This document shows, one piece after another, positions 48,516 through 58,851 of a stretch of DNA of 64,000 nucleotides. The notes under the pieces were generated by a model, which saw nothing but the letters and a program-made list of their open reading frames with translations, was not told the DNA's origin and did no database searches. The stretch's first letter is position 1. Each line of letters begins with the position of its first letter. Source of the DNA: Dactylonectria macrodidyma (lineage: Eukaryota > Ascomycota > Sordariomycetes > Hypocreales > Nectriaceae); contig JAGMUV010000013.1 in assembly GCA_020744425.1 (NCBI GenBank), positions 1,054,001 through 1,118,000 on the forward strand, read 5' to 3'. A program made the position numbers and the translations under genes.

Positions 48516-48527
48516 GGGGGGGGGGGG
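48516..48527. repeat. G homopolymer
   Basis: A run of 12 G in non-coding sequence; such runs are prone to sequencing error and slippage. Confidence 0.8.
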
Positions 48528-51500
48528 CTGGCGAAGCTCTTGTTTTTCCTCCCTGCGTCAAGGGGCTGAAACCCTCGTCACCTAACGTTTTGGTCGATGA
48601 AAGATGAATGGACAGGGCGCCGGAGCTCTGCAATAAACGGAGATTGCTCCTCTATCACCAACCACCGAGAGCATGGAAACAGGCACGTGGAATTGCAAAT
48701 GACCTCGGTGAAGGTGAAAGGGAACACTCAATTTACCGAGCCGCCACCATTTTGCATTTTGATTAATCCAATATCCCACAGATCTCTCTCATTTTCTACG
48801 GAGTACAAGCTCGCCAATCGCTGCTGCTGCGGAGACAGTGGCTCTATAATTCTGCAGTGTGTCACATCTTAACTCTTTTCACGGAATGATCTGGATAAAT
48901 CTCCATCGTCACCACCCTAGATTAGCTGACGTTATCCACGTGTTGGTTGGTGGTTCCTCATCTGATCGGCTCATCTGTACAGACTAATTACTGTGCGTCC
49001 GCACATACGAAGCACAATCAGTAGTTAAGCGCCCCGCCATTTCATTGTGACCTGCCATAAACCCAACTAGCCAAAAGCCATTTTCCCGTCCAGCCACCAA
49101 CACGTTGACTTGCTATGCACACCCTCCCGGCGGTAGCTCGGGGAGTAGGAAGAAGAAGGATCGGGGGATCCTGCGTCGTATATCAAATAAGAAAAAATCC
49201 TGGCAGACTATGGTACTGAGAGGGCTGCATACCAGAAGCATTCCAAATTTGCCGGACCTCGGGTTTCACCCACCCCAGTTTTACTGCCTGCATTTTGACG
49301 GACCTTGGCCGCCGTTGTTCTTTTCCAAACGCCGGAAGGCCCGGGGGCCCGGAGGTCCGACGTCCGGTGTGCTTGCACCGAGCGGCGCGCCAGAATGGTA
49401 TAATATCGGTGCCCTGGGAATAAGACAGGACGCGGGCCGAATGCTCATGAATCCTCTAACCTACGAGACGCCGAGCTTGTGTGCCCTTTTCCCCTTTCAT
49501 TCCAAGGCACAGTCTGCTGCAATGACAACCACATCAGTTTTTGCCGCACGGATCTGAGCAAAGCCGTCCAGGCCCCCCAGCCTCTCCCGCTCGTGGTGGA
49601 GGTCCAGCCGAACATGGTGGAGGTCAGAGCAGGGATGTCAGCCGCGTGCATCTGCACCACAACGGAAGCGGAATCTAGGATCAGACGGGAAATAACGTAC
49701 GGAAAGGTGAATGAGAGAGACTCATCAGAGGCCCATGACGCGGGGAGAGAGGAGGTGGGGGGTCAATACGCACACGCGCGAAGAGGAAATCACGAAACCT
49801 GGTGGCCTGGCTTAGCTGGTCAGCAGAGCGCTAATCACGCCTGCGACATGTGCCGTGACTGAACTGACTGTTCGCTGTCCTGCATCGAGAGGGGGCCCTG
49901 TTCGGATCCATCCAGGTGAGTCGATGAGGGAGCGGAGGATGTGACGAGCGTGGACATGGCGACGTCGGCGGACGGAGCGAGGGAAGTAGAAAGCAGCATG
50001 ATGAGACCAGTTGCGGAGCCGTGCCGCCGCCGAACTCGCCTGTAATTTCTCTGCATTTCCTGGGGCAATTATTCCCTTGAGGACATGCGGCAAGAGGCCG
50101 TCTTACAGCGTCCGGCTCCAGTTTCGTGCGTGTGCGGCCAAAGTCCTGCTGTGAAAGTGTCAGTTTGTACAGGGCCTTGAAGCCATCCGTAAACCTTCTA
50201 CTCTGTAGTATCTCGCCGTATGCTTCCGCCATTGCTGCTCCCTTCACCCCTGTGTCTACTACACTACCTAACTATCTACCTAAGCTGTTGAGAAGAAAGC
50301 ATCATGGATAGAGCACAGACGTGAGATCGGACGAGCCTGAGCTAAGATGTATTACTTGTCACCGCCGTCAGTCGAGAAGACAGCGTCATTGCAGCTAAAA
50401 AATCTGCATGTCTCACGGTTGCGAGGTAGACTACATTACTGTATGCACAGTCGTGTCTCCGCAGGCCTAATCCTAACGCGTGCCTATCTGCATCTCCTCC
50501 CACGCCTTGGCGAACCCTAGGATCCTCTCACCCACTCGCACAGAAAAAAACATGCCATGAGAGAAAACAATGGGACTTCTTGCGAGATGAGCCTCTGCCA
50601 TAGGGGGGTTTGTACCTGCCCACTGGAAGGCTTTTGTGCCAATCTGTCATCTTTCGCTGACTTGATGTCTAAGTACAACCCTGCGTCGTGTTATGTACGT
50701 GGACCACCACCCATCCTGCGCCTCGACCTGATGTTACTCTGACATGTCATGATGCCCGAACGGCTGGCTCGATCGGCCGTCGTTGTGACAAATTCGCCAT
50801 GGGTTGCGATCGAGCATCTTGTCTCTAGCCTGGTGGGGTTCCCGTCCCGTGATGGAGTCGATCCCTCACCCAGTGGAGCAGTGAGATGACCAGACGTGCC
50901 ATATGGACGCATCCACATATCACGGCAACGCATCATGTACGGCATAGAAACATGTAGGCGCCCGTCTCGGTTGCAGCACTTGTGCAGTCATCACACTCAG
51001 TGGGTAACCCTACACAACCCTTTGATACAAGCTATGTGGTAGTACAAACTACTGGATTGAAGTCTTGTCTCCCATCTTCGTATCTGATGGTTGTTGGGGA
51101 TGCGACCGAGAAGTCTATGGGAACTTGGGCAAAGTTTCATTCACATGCCGCCGTACGTCGATAACTACAAACAGGCAGAGGGCTGGATCCAAACGAGTGA
51201 GATATTGTCATGTATACCTATGTAGACACAGGGTAGTGTAACTAGCGTGTAAGTATACAGGTTTGGATGGACTGATTGAATCAGAATACATATGCAACAT
51301 ACCATTAGAGTTTCTTTGCACAGTCAAGGTCTTAAAATAGTAAGTACAATGCTCTGAATTTGTGACAGTAGTACTTTGAAAAGATCCGTCAGCTGCTAAG
51401 GATGAGGGGAATTAATCTAGCTATCAAGCCCTTATTTAGAGAACTTGAAATACTTAGAGATGCAGTACACGCTAGTTCCACCACGTTGTGCGCAGTCTAC

Positions 51501-53068
51501 ATTGTCCCTTACTTTCTCTGTCACAACATTGTAGTAGCATATCCATCTGTTGATTAGTTCCTCAGTTCCGTCAATTGTGTTCGCTCATCCAACGTCACAG
51601 CATGCCCACACTAAGCTTGATCCTACAACTGGCCGTCTCTATATATGCACATTCTGCTTGGTACTCTCCCACTACCAGTTCTTATAGTTTCGACCGCTCT
51701 GGTAGTTACTGTCCCTAGCCGCGTCTGTAGGAACAGTTCTGTACTTGTTCCTGCAACCATAGTCGGACTAATTTTAGTTGTTGCATTTCAGCGCAGTCTA
51801 ACCGCCCGCCCCGTTCGTACTATGCGTTCTTCTGGGTTGCTAAATGTCAAAGAATTCGTCGGTTCCAGGGCTTTGACTGGGATATATCTTGTCACCCTCG
51901 GGGCGGGAGCCGCTGAATATTTCACATACCGCCATCTCGCTGGTAAACGTCGAGCATCGTCTATTCTCGTAGAAGTTGACCTGGGCGGCTTGCTTGGCGC
52001 ATATACAACTTAAACCCTGGTGTTAAGCTACGAGATAGTGGCGGTGATGTGACAAGGTTGTGAAGCTTCAGCTTGGCCGAGCGCTAGGTTGATCCCCAAA
52101 GGTTGACATCGATGTGGCACGGCTCCATGCGAAAACTTTGCCACTTGAAGTTAAATGCGTTGTACCCGGTAAGAAACCTCGGAGATGAAAATCAGGGAGG
52201 CATGAATGTCAATACCAAGGGATTTGGGCTGGCGTTTGGGAGGGTGTTCTTGTTCTTAGCGGCTTCACAAGAGGGTAGCCGTGCTCGTCGGTTCATCTGT
52301 ATCCAAGGATGAGAACGCTCCCTCCAGAAGTAATTACCTAGGGTTTCTGCTCAAATGCGCGTCCAATTGTATCAGTTGCTTCACAATAGATTAATCGGAC
52401 ACAAGGATCGACAGCATGAGATCAGCCGCTCTTCAACCTTCTCTCATGTTTTTAAGACACACAACTTGTAATCCAAACTCCCTGTGATAGATGAGCCACA
52501 GCCGAATATTGGTATGTTCATTGGCTTTCAAATTCGTCTATAAATTTGATAACGCGCACAAGTCAGTCAGTATTACAGATTTCACCTGAGTCTTCCACAC
52601 AATGTCGGGTTTTTGTTCCCGTCAGGCACACTCGTGAGAGTGGTCGAGGACTGATCCCAAACTTTCCTCGTCTTGCGACTGCGTGAGAATCCCGCACGCT
52701 ATCTCTATTCGAATATTTTCTCTTAGACGCTGTCCTAATGGCATTTCGTTGCTACGACACGCATACTTTGAGACTTCCAGGCAGAGAGGTCAAAATCTCG
52801 CCGTCAATTGACGATATTCCCATGCTCAATCGTGTTCTTGGTCGAGAAGACGAAGATTTTCTGCACTATACTGTGCGTTTTCTAGATTCTTGTCGTTAAT
52901 TTAACATATATCTAACTAGTGGAATCGCCAATACTCTCAAGGACACCACAGTCGGAGATGCTGGGCTCAACTGGTTGTCACTTACAGAGGGAGGGCTGGT
53001 TGGAACCAAACTCGCATGCCCAAATGCATCTCTATAAACGCTTGTGAGGAAGAAAGATGCTATCCAAA

Positions 53069-53875
53069 TCAAGGCCAAAGCTCGGTGGTCACCCAACTGT
53101 CGTCAACCAACTTATGCTTCCACCTCTGCGCGATCTCCGGATTAGACAGGTCAACCTGGTCCACCTCCTCTGGCACAATCACCACCACTCTGAAGTTCTC
53201 CCTCGCAATCGCATCGTGAAGATCCTCTACAGTATGGCCCAGGCCAAGTCCCGGCGCCGGCTCTTCCGTCAAGGGCGTCCCCGGAGGAGGGTTTCGGAAT
53301 GAACCTCGCATCCCTGGGCTGAGGTTCCCAAAATGCGCCGTCAGCTCACGCTCCCAGTCCCAGCCAGCAGGGTCTTCACCGCCGGTGAGGCGCATGTAGC
53401 GCTTGATGGCTGTCTTTACCGGTTTCGCAGCCTCAGAGTCGATGTCCGGACCAAGAACGTAGGCGCATCCTCGCATGCGCCACTGGGTGCGGGACGGCTC
53501 GGCCCAGAACACAGCCTCGACGGGACCACCACCGCCAGTCTGTGCCTCAGATGAAGACGCAGTCGAATTGCCTGACTGCGAGAGTTCGGCTGTCTTCTCC
53601 ATGCGGGCGTCATTCGTGATGGTCAAGAGATCGCTCTCAAACACGGAAGGGTTCAGCGGCGCCGGATTCTTGGGATTGGGCACCAGCGAGGCCCATAGAC
53701 CGCGGTAGACGACAGTTCTAGACCGAGGCGAGACCTTGGGCGTGCCCCCAGCGGACGAAGAAGGCTCATAATGCAGCGTGCTGAAGGAGCATGTAGGAAG
53801 GCCCATGGCTTGAACATGTTCGAGAAAGAGCTTGCGCCATGGTGCTGCGGTCGGGGGAGGGTTTTCGGTGGCCAT
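53069..53875 (-). CDS. FMN-binding pyridoxamine 5'-phosphate oxidase-like protein (Alr4036 type)
   Basis: Single exon, 268 residues from the chosen ATG at 53875 (MATENPP); the open frame extends 58 codons upstream, but family members start with this short Pro-rich leader before APWRKLFLEH. The Alr4036-type split-barrel flavin domain fills residues about 10-135: TCSFSTLHYE, SRTVVYRGLWA, LLTITNDARMEK and VEAVFWAEPSRTQWRMRG. The C-terminal part holds AIKRYMRL and ends DDSWVTTELWP, the usual close. The acidic insert before AVFWAEP is Ser/Gly-rich. Proteins of this group bind FMN, but the physiological substrate is generally not known; vitamin B6 oxidation is not implied. It is the only gene between 39.9 and 58.8 kb. 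Confidence 0.88.
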   Translation of the reverse strand: MATENPPPTAAPWRKLFLEHVQAMGLPTCSFSTLHYEPSSSAGGTPKVSPRSRTVVYRGLWASLVPNPKNPAPLNPSVFESDLLTITNDARMEKTAELSQSGNSTASSSEAQTGGGGPVEAVFWAEPSRTQWRMRGCAYVLGPDIDSEAAKPVKTAIKRYMRLTGGEDPAGWDWERELTAHFGNLSPGMRGSFRNPPPGTPLTEEPAPGLGLGHTVEDLHDAIARENFRVVVIVPEEVDQVDLSNPEIAQRWKHKLVDDSWVTTELWP

Positions 53876-56800
53876 CGTGTGGTGAAGATGACGAAATATG
53901 AGCTGAGTACGTTGTATAGGAGCTGCGGAAGGCCTCATGGATGTTGCGAATGTGAGTCGTGAAATGCTGAGGATGTATGACGACTCCAAGTTGAGTCTAT
54001 GTACTGTACTTGCAGTGGGCTTAGAACCGGTGGTGATGGATGACCCCACTTGTTAGCCAGCCTGAACTTGATCATCAGTGAGTGAGTATCTTAACTCCGG
54101 AGTCGACGTCTTATGAAGATGAGTCGCATGGCATTCTTCCATGATAAATCCAATTCTATAAAATAAGCGCGTTGGTAGGGGTCTATCAGTCGTGTGTTTC
54201 CTCTTCAATGCGGACTTTTTGGTCAAATACGTGTGTCGTGGTGCTGACATAACTTCAGCCAAACACATCCCCGATCAGTACATCGAAGCGATAACACTGG
54301 AACCACCTCTCGATTACAAACTAATTGTTGTTTCTGACATTGACCAGTCCTTCTCACCCCACCTATCTTTAACACCGATTTCTCGAAAAGCTTGAACAAG
54401 GCTTCCTGTTACAGCGCATCAAACGACCTACTCCATCACGGCATTCTCACCTGGTACCGGAGGCAACACACGGCGCACAATACGAAAGTATTCCAAGAGA
54501 AATCAAAAAGAAAATTGCAGAATAAATCGGAAACTTGTAATCTTCCACCCTAGTTCAAGGCAGTCCACAAGCTCCTGAGCCCTCAATGCTCTCCTCCTCA
54601 CCGCCGTCACTTAGGATTCCGAGATAGCCAATCGCTCAAGCAATGCTGAGCAAATACTCTCTAAACGAGCTTCCTACCTCGTTGATGAATCTCTAAAATC
54701 TCATGGATACTTTAGGGCTTATCTTGATCAACTCCCCTCACTACAATCGGTTCATACTGGTGCTCCTCACCTGGATACTCGACGTGTGAAGTATCTTACT
54801 GCGATGGACAGTGTTCATTCGTGATTTTCCCATCTTCAGGTCATAATTTCACATCTGAACAGACACGATGGAAGCAAAACCGATCAGACCGAATTAGACT
54901 GAAATTATCAGGACGAAATACCCATTTTTCGGTGGCTCTTCATGTATTACAAGCCGATTTCCACATTAACCCGTGATTCATTTGGCATCCCGGACGTTGC
55001 CCAGCTCGAGAATCAAGAATGAGAGGCTACTCAGTATCTACATCGACACAGTTTATAATAATCACAAGTCATCAACAACTGCATATTGTGATATCAGTTC
55101 TCAACACTGGGCGTCTTCATGCTTCGGCTAGACCTCGCTAGATGCAAGCAAACTGAAGTGGCTATCCAGCCGCATCACTAAGTTCTGAGAAATCCTAAAT
55201 ACTGTCGAGAGTTCGACCTCGTTCTCATAAAAAAGCTTCGTCTGAGTGTGTCGATCACAATTGAAGAGCTACGAAAAATCCCAGATCCGTTCAACACTTC
55301 GAAGACCCAACTTGCACAAATAAAATCTATGCCCCTGGCATTATCAAGCCACACGACGTGCGATTCAATTGCTGCACAGGTATAGAATAGCAAGAATACC
55401 CGTGTGTTTAAGAGTCATTCATGTGCCTCTAATACGGGAAACGGTCGCCATTTTTCGCATCGAGGCTTGACGATGATTGTTGTCAAGGATGCGAACGGAC
55501 GGTTCGATGTCATGCCGAAATATATTCCAGCACTATGTATTCGAGGAGGTATTGTCTCAAAGTCCACGGTCACGAACGAAGGTGAAGAAGAAAACGAAAA
55601 AAAGAAAAATCGTCCTTTCAAAAAGAAGAACAAAATGCTCCAACTTTAGGGACCTTCACCAAAGCTCCTCATGGCTGAGGTTGGAGAAGCAGTTCCTTAG
55701 GTGCATCCATAATGACGGACCCTTACCAGCCTTGTGAGCCGGATCAAGCGAAATTAACTGCGGAGCTCAATTTGTGTAACTGAAATCTTCTTGACTCAAA
55801 GCCCTAGTGGCGAATGCAATCCCAGTATCGATTCTCAAATGCCGATATGCTTCTAGCCTACGATGGATACCGGGTACGTATGGAAATAATTTGCCCCGGC
55901 CCTGCCGCGGTTATTAACACCCGTGAGGCATGTGTGTGCGGTTTTAGTCTGGCTGACATGTCACTTGGCTTGGCCAGCAGCAGCCCTTACCCACGCCAGC
56001 ATGAATCGTGCTCTTTCCATTGGCTGTGGCCAGAGTCCCGAGGTCTTGAGGGGAAGCCGACGCAAGGCCCAGACCCGTGGATTGGGGCCAGAATTAGCTT
56101 GAAAAGTGGGTAGCTCGTTGGGTTGACTGGCTGATTGACTGCTGCAGAGTCGACCAAGAGGCAGTAGATGTTAGATTACATGGCGTTGATAGTGAATGGA
56201 ACAAGATAGTGAAAGCCACATTTACGTCCAGTGGGCTTCGCTTCATGGGATATAAAATACGTACTCTTCGTATTCGAATCAGGCGGCGCCAATTGCGGTC
56301 CGGCGCCTCAAAATGTCAGCTCTCACAAAGCTCGTCCTGCGATACTCCCCGTGACGCGTCGAAGCGTGTCTTGAGTTCAGGAGTGGCCCGTTCGACTCAC
56401 GAATCGAACTAGCCCCGAGATGTCTCGAGATCCGGGGATGGTTGCCAAATGGTGAGGCGATTTTGAGTTTGGATTGGGTCTAGGTCAGGGTGAATTGTTC
56501 CACGCCTTGTTCTCGACACGTCGCGGAGAATTTGTCGTCGCCAGACTGGGCTGATTTGGTGACGAGGCGCCGAGGCACGGGGATGGTCACCGATGTCGCT
56601 TACGTGACGAGCTCCCGGTATCTCGGAGCGTTGGATGGATGCGGCTTAATGGGATTATAGGGCTGGCTGTAGGATAAATAGAATGAATCGCTAGAGCCAA
56701 TGGCTTGACAGGCATTCGTATCGACAGCTAACTGAGTAACTGCTGACGGAGACAGGTGAGGCTGAAGGGGATTGCCGGGGACGGGATTCTCCGCAACATG

Positions 56801-57114
56801 GCGGTCTCACGATGTACAGAGAGGCTGACCATGACTGCCGAACGTCCTCTCAACTTTCTCGCCCTCGTTGCCATTCTCGTTCAATCAGGCGCCCCCTCTC
56901 AAGGCTGAAGAGCTTCGCTGGCTAGTCTAGGCCGGGGGCGGCGTCTCGGTGGAGCCCCCGGCGCGGCCATGGCTTGCTTTAGGCCAGCCAAGGCAGTGGT
57001 TTTCCAAGGATGCAGAATGATGACATCCAGTGGGAATGATTTGGTAACGGAAGCGGCACCTGCTGGATGCTGCACTTGCGCCCTAGATCATCAGCTGGGA
57101 GGGGATGTAATAGC

Positions 57115-57185
57115 TAGAGGCGGACGTATGAGAAGCGGGCGTGTTAGAGGCGGATGTGCTGGTAGAGGCGGACGAGTGAGAAAGG
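57115..57185. repeat. imperfect repeat of TAGAGGCGGA
   Basis: The word TAGAGGCGGA starts at 57115, 57145 and 57163, followed in two copies by a GA-rich CG...TGAGAA tail. Spacing is 30 then 18 bases, so the copies have diverged by length. Confidence 0.7.
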
Positions 57186-58029
57186 AAGGTGAAAAGGAGG
57201 GAGGCCTCTTTGTCTAACGTCTCTCCATCGTCCCCAATGCGGTAGGTATCCTCGCGAGGGCATCTCAGCCTAATGCCTTGACCTCGATGGGGAGAATTTT
57301 TAGCGATGTAGCATCACTGAAAAGCTATGAAGAAATTCAATCTTCGGAAACACATCCCCATACGAGGAATGACGACGGTCCGCGTACTTGGTTACGTTCC
57401 ACAGCAGGGGGGGGTGTAGACTGCTGAGGTGTAGTGCAGAATTACCGTTGAAGTGTGCCATCTTGGCACTGCGGCGGTGTATTATCGGGACGTCCCAAGG
57501 CCCAATGAGCCACTGCGGAGTATGTGGCCGCATCGCCCACTGCCCGCACCAACCCACTGCAAAAAGAACCACGGTCCACGGCAATGCCTAAAGCACAAGG
57601 GATCGCCGCCGGGAGTTGCGACGACGGGTGTGCCTGCGCCGAGCATGTCACCGTTGCCAAGACTGAAAGCATTGAGATTTTTGTTTCAATTTATTTATTT
57701 TAGAACTGAGGTGTTTTTTCTGTTTATAGTCTAGGTACCTCGACGGCATGCGGATATGATGGCCAAAAAAAAAATGCGACATTTGCCGGACAAGTGCGGA
57801 TGGTGTAGGGATTGGATTGATTTACCGCTCATGATTTGCAGCGATTTGATGTCTGCCCCGACGCTAAGCTTTCCAGTTCCGTTGCCTGCGCCGAGACATT
57901 TTGACTGCCCTGAATTTCAAATGCCGCTACGTGTACCGCCCGCACCTACCTACCTTAGCCTGTAGGGGATCTAAGGGGAGGTGCTAAGCCTAAACGCTCG
58001 CTGGGCGGATTACCGAACCGCTGGGGCGT

Positions 58030-58175
58030 AGGCACCTTGGCACCCAAGGCAGGGAAGTACAGTGGTGAGCTTTGGGCACTGGGATTGGGTATGCTCGGCA
58101 CGATCTTGGGCGGCCTAATAGCAGGTAGGTTAGTACCTGTTACTGCCCTGCTGGCACCTGCCCGGGTGCTGGGTA
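58030..58175. other. hairpin-rich segment upstream of the regulator
   Basis: Short inverted repeats lie close together: CCTTGG-CAC-CCAAGG near 58032-58047, CAGGTA/TACCTG (58122-58127 with 58134-58139) and GCACC/GGTGC around 58155-58169. They could fold in a leader RNA or mark protein sites; no function is shown. Confidence 0.35.
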
Positions 58176-58851
58176 GCCTCGTAACTGGACTGACTGGGGG
58201 GAAATGCGCGCTCCGCCCCCGCCTTTTCGGGGTTCTCCTTCTCACTTCTCACTTCTCACTGATCAGTCAAGTTCCCACCCCTCCGTCTCCCATTCCCTTT
58301 TCTTTCCCGGGTTTCTTCACTGTTCAAGGTTGTCTTGATTCCTTATTCCCACCTACGGCCCGTTGTTCTCACTGCGAGTTGCCCGTACGTGCCTGCAGTC
58401 TCTGGTGTAGAATTGGCCCGTCAAATCTCTCGCGCATCTCATATGCAGTTTCGCACTTCTCGGCCGGCCTCTATTCCGTCCAAGCCGTCTCTCCCGCATT
58501 CTCCAGTTGGACCATCTCCCGGGTCTCCATCTGAACCATCTCCGTCGTTATTCCCAGCGCACAAAGCCGAAACAACCGATACGCCCGCGCTGGTCCCTCC
58601 CCTTGTGCTCCCCCAGCTGTCTGGTGCTCTGCTCTGTTCCCGCTCACCGCGCACTGCAGCAAAGTTTGGTTGTTCGTTATTCCCGGCTGGCGACACAGCG
58701 CCTGCGCGCCTGCACCAGAGCTGGAGCCAGAGCCAGAACCTCGATTTATTGAGGAGAGCCAGATCGCGGTCCGGGATTACGCAAAAAAGTCGCTCGCCTT
58801 CGCCTCGGGTCGGGAGGCGGCGAGTGAACGCGCCTGCGCAGCACCAACTCG

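Larger units (their letters stand above)
41701..53068. other. gene desert of about 11 kb
   Basis: No reading frame in this stretch has recognisable domains, protein-like composition or plausible spliced continuation. Frames above 100 codons exist, but they occur on both strands and shift freely. Unlike classic RIP-degraded fungal DNA, most of it is not strongly A/T-rich; only parts such as 51.2-52.9 kb look A/T-richer. Simple repeats are scattered throughout. It could hold non-coding RNA genes, distant regulatory sequence or decayed mobile DNA, none of which can be shown from sequence alone. Confidence 0.5.
53876..58851. other. gene-poor region upstream of the Zn2Cys6 regulator
   Basis: About 5 kb without a convincing gene. 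The part 54.1-55.8 kb is A/T-richer by eye with many short frames. 56.4-57.2 kb is mixed and contains an imperfect repeat of a TAGAGGCGGA word. The part 57.95-58.85 kb is C/T-rich with several small hairpins and probably holds the promoter and long leader of the regulator. Confidence 0.5.

Noticed and set aside
49808..49870. tRNA-like A-box (TGGCTTAGCTGG) followed by an anticodon-arm-like stretch
   Set aside because: No B-box GGTTCGANNCC lies downstream at a workable distance, and the acceptor stem cannot be closed.
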